Shown: positions 16,901-24,638, counted from the stretch's first letter. The stretch is 45,142 bases of DNA from an uncultured Eubacteriales bacterium (GCA_900318615.1 ONLK01000007.1:1-45142), one strand, 5' to 3'. The notes: generated by a model from the letters alone, not told the origin. Made by a program: numbers and translations.

Positions 16901-18377
16901 TGCGGCCAGGCTGGATCTTACCTTTGTCCACAGCCTCCAGAGCGCTCTGACGACAGGCGATGGGATTCAGGTTGTTAAAAGAATACGATGGCTGAAGAAC
17001 GGTAAACTTCAGCCGCTCTATGCCGTTCAGGATCTGGATTATTATTTTGCACTGTTCAGCGACAGCGCGAAGACACAGCGTGTCAGCGAGGTAAAGACGC
17101 TGACGGTAAAGCGCGGATATGACAGCGGAATGGTTCGTTACTCCGGCCTTACCGGGACAAAGTACTACGCTGCGGAAACGGACCGGTACGGCAATGTTCT
17201 GACCGAAAAAGCCGTGGATGAGCAGGGGGCATCCTTTGCGGTTTACTATAAAAAGAGCGAAAATGGCAAAAACTTCGCACACGGCAACGGGTTTGCAGTT
17301 TCCTTTGCCTCAAAAAGCAGACAGGAGACGGCAAAGGCCGAATTCGCCAACGTGTACGATGACAGCGCAGCAGCGCGGAATCCGGATTACTTCAGTCAGA
17401 AATCAACGGTCCGTTTCTATATCAGCAAAAGCATGCTGAAGAAAGACGGAAGCGCCAATGCAGGTACGGAAACCGTACACTTTCGCATGGAGGATGCTGC
17501 GACCGGCAGCAAAATCACCTCCGGCTCCTACAAATTCCGGAATACAAGCCAGGCTTCCATTGCCGTGGATATCCGAATGAGCAAAATCGGGAAGGACGCG
17601 AAGGTAAAGGTCACGGAAACGGATACGGAGGGGAAATATTCCGTATCCTATGCGCCGGAGGCCCAGACGGTCACACCGAAAACATACGAGCAGGCGGACG
17701 GCGGAAAGAATTATGAAACCATTGCCGTTGTCAACCGCCTCACTTCGGACAGTGTGCGTCCGGATCCGGCGGAAACGGATAATTACGGAGACGGGCGCGC
17801 GAAGCTGACGCTGACCAAGAAGGTTACTTTCAAAGGCCGGCCGATGGCGGTGAATTCCGTGTACTACATCGGCATCTGGCGTGATTCTTCCATGAGCGGA
17901 AAGCCGTATTACATCCGGCCGCTGACGTTCCAGAATGCCAGCACGGTAACCGCATCGCTGACCATTAATCTGAATCGTGCTGAAAGCCACGCAGTTACCT
18001 TCTACTTTGCCGAGGTAGATAAGAATGGAACTAAGGTCAGCTCCGGCAAAGCATTCGGATACGATATTTCACAAAATAAGGCATCCGTAACACTGAATGC
18101 TTCCAACATGAGCGATGAGGTTGTATTTACCAACAGCATCGTGTCCGGAAGTGCGACAGCGCAGCAGCTCACGGATCCTTCCAGCGGCTTTGCCGGAGAT
18201 TCGGCGGCGCTGGCGGAAGCCCAGGAGCTGGCGAAAACCGGAAACGCCGGTGCGAAGACAGGGGATGCTTCCCCGCTCCTTCCGCTGGCTGCCGGTCTTG
18301 GCATCAGCGCAGCGGTGATCATCGTTCTGCTGGTTATCCGGGCAAAGCGCCGCAGAAAAGAGAAGGAAAACGGCTGA
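13959..18377 (+). CDS. Large sortase-anchored surface protein with SpaA/Cna-B-like domains
   Basis: This 1472-residue secreted protein has a signal peptide (MKKGIKRW... cut near YYA), a Thr/Ala/Glu/Pro-rich stalk to about residue 130, an acidic insert around 310-375, and a series of prealbumin-like modules. The clearest are near 600-700 (GFYLYAKGEDG, LYLEETLVPDGYY), near 713-800 (NGAVYTLEDGTG, VAETTVPAGY) and near 850 (AGAQYTVKTSDG). Further beta-rich repeats run from about 1000 to 1400. The C-terminus has KTGD at 1433-1436, a hydrophobic stretch (about 1440-1461) and the tail RAKRRRKEKENG, a sorting signal of the type used by clostridial class B sortases. AAGGAGG precedes ATG 13959. Role in adhesion or pili is inferred. 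Confidence 0.88.
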   Translation: MKKGIKRWMAVFTASLTLLTQSPGFYYAETTTGETTAAETSASMETPAAAPAETAAAAPTETAAPAETSASETAASPETQAPEQTQAATGTQEETAVQEPDTASGGSDSLITDGETTAASESSETQAVTEKTTETETADTFSCTGDGFTARLSFMDGTVYPKSSVLSVQELSPEERDPAEKMLRAQADKGHRELAGFRVYTVTLKNADTDIALSDNAVLSITFTEPQSLELLKNKNARAEVFSIGKEAQYADHPPMDENLCVSSFQISADNLKTFALAGVTDLVNDGETVSRQDLQTHLKDFRPYAVVTNTYEQDSADTPAAEPEMTAAGSGTFETGTAAGNAGEVSEENTDTEETDTSEAEPRTGSADTEEKPDAAKISSMLTALSSWSLKLANAQSSDTVTVVNLFADESGRLDTAPLEEIMSSDGTSIDVTNQDAVINIVAASENQDLVLPSWNVTNSNAASSDEKQVRAGTSGRVIYNLTALDENGSYTAYTGHATLKTAAAGTYLAPTASLFTVQKQLTGAVYAGSVHFTSGASVTASLYGASSAEETAKEPDAAAPAKAKAAPAMETENEDNSVQPRMITLRVGAVDEESLAGRTVYLGGAGFYLYAKGEDGTITDIGADPASKETESTAPPAVKAQAEAGKSTGIAVLTFDAAKIPQGAALYLEETLVPDGYYISEPEDTYPKVIALTEDGTVAAGDQPVQIKNREASVSFRISTTDENGAALNGAVYTLEDGTGEALRTDEAREEEVTFASTAGGDTAASFAPGRYTAFAGMAAGKERTLRVAETTVPAGYISTGAAFEQNTGAPVQTLTIIKNENGSFSIKEADTEGYTLKFLHRKASALTLTLTTTDDNTDKPKALAGAQYTVKTSDGQVLKKRDGSEALYESTSIGQPQTIILDETANPELAALKNAGTSARIVISELKLPSGSYRFKNSAVSDGTGQTAGGMDIALTVTRTFEGQLAFALPGADGKISYAARLDLTFVHSLQSALTTGDGIQVVKRIRWLKNGKLQPLYAVQDLDYYFALFSDSAKTQRVSEVKTLTVKRGYDSGMVRYSGLTGTKYYAAETDRYGNVLTEKAVDEQGASFAVYYKKSENGKNFAHGNGFAVSFASKSRQETAKAEFANVYDDSAAARNPDYFSQKSTVRFYISKSMLKKDGSANAGTETVHFRMEDAATGSKITSGSYKFRNTSQASIAVDIRMSKIGKDAKVKVTETDTEGKYSVSYAPEAQTVTPKTYEQADGGKNYETIAVVNRLTSDSVRPDPAETDNYGDGRAKLTLTKKVTFKGRPMAVNSVYYIGIWRDSSMSGKPYYIRPLTFQNASTVTASLTINLNRAESHAVTFYFAEVDKNGTKVSSGKAFGYDISQNKASVTLNASNMSDEVVFTNSIVSGSATAQQLTDPSSGFAGDSAALAEAQELAKTGNAGAKTGDASPLLPLAAGLGISAAVIIVLLVIRAKRRRKEKENG

Positions 18378-18439
18378 AATACGGACCCGGATACGGAGAA
18401 GTGCGATAACGGAAAGCATATGTAACCCTTATAAAAAGA

Positions 18440-18494
18440 AAAGCGCAGATGTGAACTGTTTATGAAAAAGTTCACGTCCGCGCTTTATCTTTAT
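18440..18494 (+). terminator. Intrinsic terminator of the surface-protein gene
   Basis: A 17-position stem with one mismatch (18440-18456 with 18470-18486) of the form aaagcgc...gcgcttt is followed by ATCTTTATT. The next promoter begins at its end. Confidence 0.85.
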
Positions 18495-18522
18495 TGCCAA
18501 TCAGTTGAAAAAAAGATATAAT
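18494..18522 (+). promoter_or_regulatory. Promoter of fba
   Basis: TTGCCA (18494-18499), a 17-bp spacer and the consensus TATAAT (18517-18522). This strong promoter fits a highly expressed glycolytic gene. Confidence 0.88.
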
Positions 18523-18532
18523 GAGGGCGGGT

Positions 18533-18557
18533 CGAAGCTCCCTCAGGAAGAGCTTCG
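18533..18557 (+). promoter_or_regulatory. Hairpin in the fba leader
   Basis: A perfect 8-bp stem cgaagctc/gagcttcg (18533-18540, 18550-18557) with a 9-nt loop sits at the very 5' end of the predicted fba mRNA. Such 5' hairpins can stabilise abundant mRNAs; a regulatory role is not shown. Confidence 0.5.
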
Positions 18558-18607
18558 GGGCAAACTCCTAACCAACATATCTATTTTAAGAAAGGGTGGA
18601 ATAAGTC

Positions 18608-19546
18608 ATGCCAATAGTTACAAGTACCGAACTGTTTAAGAAAGCGTACGATGGCGGCTATGCCATTGGTGCATTCAACATCAATAACATGGAAATTGTT
18701 CAGGGAATTACCGATGCTGCAGCTGAACTGAAGAGCCCGGTTATCCTTCAGGCTTCTCAGGGAGCAAGAAAATATGCTAACTCCGTATATCTTGTAAAGC
18801 TGGTTGAGGCGGCTGTGGAGCTTCATCCGGAAGTACCGATGGTTCTTCATCTGGATCACGGCGCAAATTTTGATATCTGCAAGGATTGCGTTGATCATGG
18901 GTTCACTTCTGTCATGATTGATTATTCCGGCCATCCGTTTGAAGAGAACATTGCCGAGTCCAAGAAGGTAGCTGACTATGCTCATGACCATGGTGTTGTC
19001 GTTGAAGCAGAGCTTGGCACCCTGGCAGGCGTTGAGGATGCTGTTTCCGTAGAAGCGGACAAGGCATTCTATACCGATCCGGATCAGGTAGAAGAGTTTG
19101 TTAAGAGAACAGGTGTTGACTCCCTGGCAATTGCCATCGGAACCAGCCATGGCGCTTACAAATTCAAACCGGGAACAAAGCCGCAGCTTCGTCTGGACAT
19201 TCTGGCAGAAGTAGCAAGAAGACTTCCGGGCTTCCCGATCGTTCTTCACGGATCCTCCTCCGTTCCGCAGGAATACGTAAAGATTATCAACGAGAACGGC
19301 GGAAAACTGGTTGACGCCATCGGCGTTCCGGAAGATCAGCTTCGTGAAGCTGCAAGAGGCGCTGTCTGCAAGATCAACATCGACTCCGACCTTCGTCTGG
19401 GCATGACCGCAGGCATCCGCAAACACTTCATCGATCATCCGGATCACTTCGATCCGAGACAGTACATCAGCGATGGCCGTGCAAACGTTAAGGCAATCGT
19501 TGAGCACAAGATCAAAGACGTACTTGGATCCGACAATAAGATCTGA
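18608..19546 (+). CDS. fba: Class II fructose-1,6-bisphosphate aldolase
   Basis: This zinc enzyme splits fructose-1,6-bisphosphate into dihydroxyacetone phosphate and glyceraldehyde-3-phosphate in glycolysis. At 312 residues, it carries HLDH (Asp83 catalytic, His84 zinc ligand), EAELGTLAG, GTSHG (His181) and HGSSS (His214), as in the family. Codon choice is more restricted than in neighbours, consistent with high expression. ATG at 18608 has AAAGGGTGG upstream. It is monocistronic, flanked by a strong promoter and a terminator. Confidence 0.97.
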   Translation: MPIVTSTELFKKAYDGGYAIGAFNINNMEIVQGITDAAAELKSPVILQASQGARKYANSVYLVKLVEAAVELHPEVPMVLHLDHGANFDICKDCVDHGFTSVMIDYSGHPFEENIAESKKVADYAHDHGVVVEAELGTLAGVEDAVSVEADKAFYTDPDQVEEFVKRTGVDSLAIAIGTSHGAYKFKPGTKPQLRLDILAEVARRLPGFPIVLHGSSSVPQEYVKIINENGGKLVDAIGVPEDQLREAARGAVCKINIDSDLRLGMTAGIRKHFIDHPDHFDPRQYISDGRANVKAIVEHKIKDVLGSDNKI

Positions 19547-19575
19547 TCGGCTGAAAAATAAACAAAAACAGACAG

Positions 19576-19624
19576 AAAAGAGGGAACGCCGCAGGCGGAC
19601 CCTCTTTTTTCGACCCTCTTTTTT
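19576..19624 (+). terminator. Intrinsic terminator of fba with duplicated T-tail
   Basis: aagaggg/ccctctt (19578-19584, 19600-19606) encloses cgcc-gca-ggcg. The 3' arm plus T-run, gaccctctttttt, is present twice in tandem (19598-19610 and 19612-19624). Confidence 0.9.
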
Positions 19625-19736
19625 CACATGCGCCCGGCGGTGCACGTTCGAAGGAGAGAAGCGTCCCGGGGCCGCCTCACGAAAGAACAGCAAAAAGCAC
19701 ATCCCCATACGCCAGCACATGGTTTTGTACACTACC

Positions 19737-19766
19737 TTGCCATAGCCCGAACGTGTATGATATCAT
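19737..19766 (+). promoter_or_regulatory. Promoter of degV
   Basis: TTGCCA (19737-19742), an 18-bp spacer and TATCAT (19761-19766). Confidence 0.55.
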
Positions 19767-19844
19767 TCGTGTATAAATTCAGCCGTTGCGTGGAATTTGT
19801 ACAGGAAAAGGTTTTAGGAAATCCAGAAACAGGAGAGTCAGCGC

Positions 19845-20729
19845 ATGACCAGAACAGCGATTGTTACAGACAGCAACAGCGGCATCTTTCAGGATGAAGC
19901 CGGTGCAAGAGGGATTTATGTGGTCCCGATGCCTTTTTATGTGGGCGGAAAACTCTATTACGAAGGCGTCACAATGACATGGGACGAATTTTTCGAACAT
20001 CTGAAAAATGGTGAGGATATCAGCACCTCCACACCGGCCCGGGGCGATGTTACAGACCTTTGGGACAAACTTCTGAAGGATTATGAAAATATAGTTTACA
20101 TTCCCATGTCCAGCGGGCTTTCCAGCTCCTGCAGCATGGCTATACTGGCAGCGCAGGACGATAAGTATGAAGGCCGTGTGTTTGTAGTAAATAATCAGAG
20201 GATTTCCGTTACACAGCGTCAGAGCGTTCTGGATGCGAAAGAGATGGCGGACCGGGGGTTTGGCGGGGCCAGGATCAGACAGATTCTGGAGGATACCAAA
20301 TTTGATTCAAGTATTTATATCATGGTGGACACCCTGAAGTACCTGAAGAAGGGCGGCAGAATTACACCGGCAGCGGCTGCCCTTGGGACGCTGCTGAGAC
20401 TGAAGCCGGTGCTGCAGATTCAGGGCGAGAAGCTGGATGCGTATGCCAAATGCCGCACCGTCAAACAGGCAAAAACCACCATGCTGGAAGCGGTGGACAA
20501 GGATATGAAAGAGCGCTTCAGGCTGGGGGATCATCCGGAGGATGCCGTCATAGCCGGCGCGTACACGGCCGGCCAGGAAACCGTCCATGAGTGGATAAAA
20601 GAGGTAAACACAGCTTATCCGAACCATGACATTGTCATTCAGCCGCTTCCCCTCAGTATTTCCTGCCACATCGGACCGGGCTCCCTGGCGGTAACCATAA
20701 GCAAAAAACTGGTTATTCCGGAAGAGTAA
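19845..20729 (+). CDS. DegV family fatty acid-binding protein
   Basis: This 294-residue protein starts with the DegV pattern TAIVTDSNSGIFQDEA and contains STSTPARGDV, IPMSSGLSSS, VDTLKYLKKGGRI and HIGPGSLAV. DegV (FakB-type) proteins bind a fatty acid and, in bacteria with FakA, present it for phosphorylation before phospholipid synthesis. No FakA gene is in the window, so this is a stand-alone copy. ATG at 19845 follows CAGGAGAG. It is followed by a long spacer. Confidence 0.93.
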   Translation: MTRTAIVTDSNSGIFQDEAGARGIYVVPMPFYVGGKLYYEGVTMTWDEFFEHLKNGEDISTSTPARGDVTDLWDKLLKDYENIVYIPMSSGLSSSCSMAILAAQDDKYEGRVFVVNNQRISVTQRQSVLDAKEMADRGFGGARIRQILEDTKFDSSIYIMVDTLKYLKKGGRITPAAAALGTLLRLKPVLQIQGEKLDAYAKCRTVKQAKTTMLEAVDKDMKERFRLGDHPEDAVIAGAYTAGQETVHEWIKEVNTAYPNHDIVIQPLPLSISCHIGPGSLAVTISKKLVIPEE

Positions 20730-20849
20730 GATAACTGAATATTCAGACAAATATGCAATGAATTAAAAATAGTCAATGATTATGCTGAAATATAGGCAAT
20801 ATAGCAAAATAAAACAGGAGAAATGCACGGAATAATCTGAAAAGAACGG

Positions 20850-20878
20850 TTGACAAAACAAAATGCGGATGCTATTAT
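20850..20878 (+). promoter_or_regulatory. Near-consensus promoter with no long ORF downstream
   Basis: TTGACA (20850-20855), a 17-bp spacer and TATTAT (20873-20878). Transcription would start near 20885 and run about 710 nt to the terminator at 21566-21597. A perfect palindrome ctgaatattcag (20735-20746) lies about 100 bp upstream. Confidence 0.75.
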
Positions 20879-21144
20879 TTAGATAAATCAAGGACAGCCA
20901 CAATCCGAATAGAAAAAAGTCGGATGATATAAAGGGTGGATGGCCAGGAGTCAGAGAGCAGGACAGGCTGCAAACTGGATATGGCTTTTATCCTGTACAA
21001 AAATGATCGTTCCGGACTGATCCGAAGGACAGGGCCGGAAAGACGAAAAACCGGTATCGGATCCGAAAGGAACCCGGAAAGCTGTCTTTGAAATATCAGG
21101 ATATCTGAAGAGAAGATCAGATATGCAGAAGGAGGCTGAGTCCA

Positions 21145-21231
21145 ATGGAAATGGAGACAATTTCACATCAGTATACCTGTAGAAAGGCGGAAGTTTCCTG
21201 CAGCTTTACCTCTTTTCACTGTCTTTCATAA
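21145..21231 (+). CDS. Possible 28-residue cysteine-patterned peptide
   Basis: ATG at 21145 is preceded by AGAAGGAGG (21128-21136) at a suitable distance, one of the best ribosome binding sites in this spacer. The frame gives a 28-residue peptide with Cys12, Cys19 and Cys26 spaced exactly seven residues apart (TCRKAEVSC, SFTSFHC). There is no membrane segment or recognised signal. A perfect 8-bp hairpin ends 20 nt before the start. Short frames with a good site occur by chance, and no modifying enzyme or transporter lies nearby, so a function is not proposed. Confidence 0.3.
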   Translation: MEMETISHQYTCRKAEVSCSFTSFHCLS

Positions 21232-21565
21232 AAATCGAATTTATATCGAACATCGGAGATAAGAAGCTGAAAGCACAGATGAAAGATTAAATCCAGGCGG
21301 CTGATGAAAAAAGAAAATCAATTTTGTTACAAGTCATGAGGTATTGAATAGAAAACGACAGCACAAGGAACTGTCAGAATTTGATATTTATTGAAGTTGT
21401 AATGAGAAATAAGAGTATCGGAGAACAGCGTAGCAGGAATAGCTGTTATATGTGTTGGAAGATATTTTTAAGATAGAATGCAGGAAGAATCCTCCGATGT
21501 AAATACTGTCAATCAGATGTATATTAATACAATTGAATTGAAAACTAAATAAAATATAAAATGAC

Positions 21566-21597
21566 AGGCGGTCCGCAGAAGGCGGATCGCCTTTTTA
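21566..21597 (+). terminator. Intrinsic terminator of the orphan unit
   Basis: An 11-bp stem aggcggtccgc/gcggatcgcct (21566-21576, 21582-21592; one G-T pair) with loop AGAAG is followed by TTTTT. Confidence 0.9.
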
Positions 21598-21795
21598 TGC
21601 TGCGCGCGTCTGCATTTCCGGGCGGTGCGTATGTTTGTATTTCTGTGGAAATTTATTTAATTTTGTGGGAGTTTATGATATATTTATTCTGTGTTACTGT
21701 GTGTCATGGTAACTCACCGGACGCTCTTTCCAGGACGAATCATGGATGAATGTTAAGAAAAGATCGGGGCATCCGGTTATGCGGAGGGTGTTGAA
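21598..21795. other. Spacer before trkA
   Basis: This 198-bp stretch has no convincing gene. It must hold the trkA promoter because a terminator precedes it; TTGTAT followed after 17 bp by TAATTT near 21634-21662 is a weak candidate. I see no ydaO/yuaA-type (c-di-AMP) riboswitch, which often precedes K+ transporter genes in Firmicutes. Confidence 0.4.
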
Positions 21796-23157
21796 GTGAA
21801 AATTATTGTAATTGGCTGCGGAAAAATCGGCGAGGAACTTGCCGGAGTGCTCAGCCATGAAGGCAATGACATAACCATTATCGACAAGAATGAACAGGTG
21901 GTTCAGACCGTCTGTGACCGTTACGACGTTATGGGCGTTGTAGGCAACGGCGCAAGCTATCCTACGCAGCTGGAAGCGGAAGTCGGCAGCGCGGATTTGA
22001 TGATTGCCGTGACGGGATCAGATGAGCTGAACCTTCTTTGCTGTCTGATTGCCAAAAAGGCCGGCAACTGCAGTACCATTGCAAGAGTGCGGAACCCGGA
22101 GTACAACACGGAGGTTCCGTTCCTGAAGGAAGAGCTTGGCCTTGCGATGATCATCAATCAGGAGCAGACGGCAGCCAGCGAAATTGCAAGAATTCTGCGC
22201 GTGCCGTCTGCAATTGAGGTAACCACTTTTGCGCGGGGCCGCGTAGAGCTGCTTCGGCTGCGCATCCCGGAAAAAAGTGAGGTAGACGGACTTTCTCTGG
22301 TTGAAATGCATCACAGACTGAATGCAAATGTGCTGGTATGTACCGTGCAGAGAGACGGACAGATCGTTATCCCGAACGGTAATTATATTTTGCGCAGCGG
22401 TGACGACATCTCCATCGTCTGCGAGGCGGACGCGGAAAAGATATTTTTCAGGCATATCGGAATTCGCCAGCAGCCGGTACGCCGCGTCATGATCATCGGC
22501 GGCGGCGATATTGCCTACTATCTGGCAGAAGCCCTCAGCGCCTACGGCATGAGTGTAAAGATCATTGAAAAAAAATTTGAGCGCTGCGAGTTTCTGAGTG
22601 AAAAAATGCCGCGGATTACGGTCATTCACGGGGATGGATCCAGCCGTGAGCTTCTGGAAGAGGAGGACCTTGGCAGCTGCGATGCCGTTGTAACACTTAC
22701 CGGCATTGACGAGGAAAACGTCATCCTGTCCCTGTACGCAAAACAGTCCGGCGTGCGCAAGGTTATCACGAAAATCAATCATATAACCTTCAAGGAAGTT
22801 ATTGATTCCCTGAACCTGGACAGCACCATTGAGCCGCGCCATCTGACAGCGGAATACATTCTGCAGTACGTACGTGCAAGGCGCAATGCCAGCGGAAGCA
22901 ATATGGAAACACTCCATAAAATCATAGACGGGCGTGCGGAGGCAATTGAGTTTACGATCAAGGACGATTTCAAGCGGAAGAATATATCTCTTCAGGCCCT
23001 TCCAATCCGTAAAAACGTACTGATTGCCTGCATTACCAGAGATGGAAAAATAATCCAGCCCCGCGGCGCCGATGTCCTTCTGCCCGGGGATTCCGTGGTT
23101 GTAGTTACCGTCGACTCTCAACTTGATGACATAGATGATATTTTTGAAGACAGATAA
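21796..23157 (+). CDS. trkA: Trk-type K+ uptake regulatory subunit TrkA
   Basis: This cytoplasmic protein binds NAD(H) or ATP and gates the TrkH channel. Its 453 residues form two RCK_N/RCK_C pairs, with dinucleotide motifs GCGKIGEELAG at the start and IGGGDIAYYLAE near residue 235, and RCK_C halves around 140-220 and 370-453. RCK_C domains of this group are known c-di-AMP receptors in Firmicutes. The start is GTG at 21796, with GGAGG (21783-21787) 8 nt upstream. trkH follows after 12 nt, making a standard two-gene operon. Confidence 0.95.
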   Translation: MKIIVIGCGKIGEELAGVLSHEGNDITIIDKNEQVVQTVCDRYDVMGVVGNGASYPTQLEAEVGSADLMIAVTGSDELNLLCCLIAKKAGNCSTIARVRNPEYNTEVPFLKEELGLAMIINQEQTAASEIARILRVPSAIEVTTFARGRVELLRLRIPEKSEVDGLSLVEMHHRLNANVLVCTVQRDGQIVIPNGNYILRSGDDISIVCEADAEKIFFRHIGIRQQPVRRVMIIGGGDIAYYLAEALSAYGMSVKIIEKKFERCEFLSEKMPRITVIHGDGSSRELLEEEDLGSCDAVVTLTGIDEENVILSLYAKQSGVRKVITKINHITFKEVIDSLNLDSTIEPRHLTAEYILQYVRARRNASGSNMETLHKIIDGRAEAIEFTIKDDFKRKNISLQALPIRKNVLIACITRDGKIIQPRGADVLLPGDSVVVVTVDSQLDDIDDIFEDR

Positions 23158-23169
23158 GGTGCCTGTGAC

Positions 23170-24609
23170 ATGAATTTTAGTATGGTATTTTATGTACTGG
23201 GATGGCTCCTCGATTTTGAGGCTATGTTTATGCTCCCCAGTGTCATCACCGGAATAATATATCATGAACAGGCGGTTTTAAGCCTGCTTGCATCCATGCT
23301 GGCCTGTCTGGTACCCGGTGTGTTTGTATTTTTTTTCAAACCGAAGGACAAGAAAATATACGCAAGGGAAGGGTATGCCATCACAGCCCTTGCCTGGATC
23401 GTGCTGAGTATTTTCGGAGCGATTCCATTTGTTCTGTCAGGCTCCATCCCGGGCTTTATAGATGCTGTTTTCGAGACGGCCTCCGGTTTCACGACCACCG
23501 GAGCCAGCATACTGACGAATGTGGAAGCCGTACCGCACTGCATTCTTTTCTGGCGCAGCTTTACCCACTGGGTCGGCGGCATGGGCGTTATTGTATTTAT
23601 GATTGCGTTTCTGCCTCTGGCCGGCGGAAGTGAGATGTTCCTGATGAAGGCGGAAAGCCCCGGCCCGTCGGTTTCCAAGCTGGTTCCGAAGGTAAAAACG
23701 ACGGCACTGACACTGTACAAACTGTATATCTGGCTGACCATAGTGGAAATTGTCATTCTTCTGCTGGGGCACATGCCCTTGTTCGATACACTGTGCATTA
23801 CATTCGGAACCGCCGGCACCGGAGGCTTCTCGGTCCTGAATTCCGGCTGTGCGGACTATACGGCTTTCCAGCAGATTGTGATTACCATTTTCATGATCAT
23901 GTTCGGCGTAAACTTTAACTTCTATTACTATGTTTCCAGAAAGCGGCTGAAGGATGCCATGCATATTTCAGAGGTATTTGTCTACCTCGGCATCATTGCC
24001 GCTTCCATCGCCATGATCACGGTTAACATCAGCTCACTGTATTCCAGCAGGGGTACAGCGCTGAAGGATGCCGCATTCCAGGTCGGCTCCATCATTACGA
24101 CCACCGGATTTGCAACTACGGATTTTAACCTGTGGCCCTCGTTTTCAAAGGCGCTGCTGGTGACGCTGATGTTTGTCGGTGCCTGCGCGGGCAGTACCGG
24201 CGGCGGCCTGAAAGTATCCCGTGTTCAGATCCTGTGCAAGAGCGTTGTCAAGGAAGTATATTTTCTGACGCATCCGCATACCATCCGCAAGGTTACCATG
24301 GACGGCAGACAGGTAGAACACACGGTTCGCCGCTCTGTGCTGACCTATCTGAGCGCTTACATGGTGGTGGTTGTATTTTCCGTTCTGCTGGTAAGTCTGG
24401 ACAATTTTGATCTGGAAACCAGCTTTACCGCGGTGGCGGCCACGCTGAATAATATCGGACCCGGTCTTGGCAAGGTGGGACCGTCAGCCAATTTCAGCTC
24501 TCTTTCCGGCCTGTCCAAGATTGTGCTGACCTTTGACATGATCGCGGGGCGTCTGGAGCTGTTCCCGGTATTTTCTCTGTTTGCACCGTCGACCTGGAGG
24601 AAATCATGA
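23170..24609 (+). CDS. trkH: TrkH family K+ uptake channel subunit
   Basis: This polytopic membrane protein of 479 residues is the ion-conducting partner of TrkA. The four pore-loop regions are readable as ETASGFTTTGAS, FGTAGTGGFSV, ITTTGFATTDF and TLNNIGPGLG, each with the selectivity Gly. ATG at 23170 lies 12 nt after the trkA stop. A second, KtrB-like subunit is encoded at 43552. Confidence 0.95.
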   Translation: MNFSMVFYVLGWLLDFEAMFMLPSVITGIIYHEQAVLSLLASMLACLVPGVFVFFFKPKDKKIYAREGYAITALAWIVLSIFGAIPFVLSGSIPGFIDAVFETASGFTTTGASILTNVEAVPHCILFWRSFTHWVGGMGVIVFMIAFLPLAGGSEMFLMKAESPGPSVSKLVPKVKTTALTLYKLYIWLTIVEIVILLLGHMPLFDTLCITFGTAGTGGFSVLNSGCADYTAFQQIVITIFMIMFGVNFNFYYYVSRKRLKDAMHISEVFVYLGIIAASIAMITVNISSLYSSRGTALKDAAFQVGSIITTTGFATTDFNLWPSFSKALLVTLMFVGACAGSTGGGLKVSRVQILCKSVVKEVYFLTHPHTIRKVTMDGRQVEHTVRRSVLTYLSAYMVVVVFSVLLVSLDNFDLETSFTAVAATLNNIGPGLGKVGPSANFSSLSGLSKIVLTFDMIAGRLELFPVFSLFAPSTWRKS

Positions 24610-24638
24610 AGTCGTACAGGCGGCGCTTTTCGTTGAAT

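Larger units (their letters stand above)
20885..21597 (+). ncRNA. Candidate structured non-coding RNA (unnamed)
   Basis: This 0.7-kb unit has its own promoter and terminator and no convincing long frame on either strand. Local helices include atccga/tcggat (20903-20908, 20920-20925), ggata/tatcc (20977-20981, 20989-20993), gatccga/tcggatc (21019-21025, 21057-21063) around an inner ccgg/ccgg, a perfect atatctga/tcagatat hairpin (21101-21108, 21117-21124), and atcggag/ctccgat (21417-21423, 21492-21498) enclosing aacagc/gctgtt. AGGACAG occurs three times (20891, 20960, 21027), and ctgtctt (21082-21088) can pair with the last copy. The 3' half is AT-rich. I do not recognise it as RNase P RNA, tmRNA, SRP, 6S or a common riboswitch. 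It could instead be the mRNA of the small peptide at 21145 or a decayed gene. Confidence 0.4.

Noticed and set aside
18581-19732. 383-codon minus-strand frame over fba
   Set aside because: It is antisense to the aldolase and would have to read through the fba promoter and terminator.
20940-21020. 26-codon plus-strand frame after AAAGGGTGG
   Set aside because: The purine-rich stretch directly touches the ATG, leaving no spacer, and the peptide shows no pattern; the frame at 21145 is better placed.
20951-21166. 71-codon minus-strand frame in the orphan unit
   Set aside because: It has no ribosome binding site, runs against the strong promoter, and shows no domain or composition typical of the genome.
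20885-21597. RNase P RNA, tmRNA, SRP RNA or 6S RNA as identity of the orphan unit
   Set aside because: The conserved cores I know for these (for example GAGGAAAGTCC of RNase P RNA or an alanine-rich tag frame of tmRNA) are absent, and the length does not fit SRP or 6S.
21598-21795. c-di-AMP (ydaO/yuaA) riboswitch upstream of trkA
   Set aside because: It would be expected from the family context, but the conserved paired segments are not visible in this spacer or in the one before the KtrB-like gene.
22018-23265. 415-codon minus-strand frame over trkA
   Set aside because: It is a shadow of the TrkA gene, and no family features are visible.
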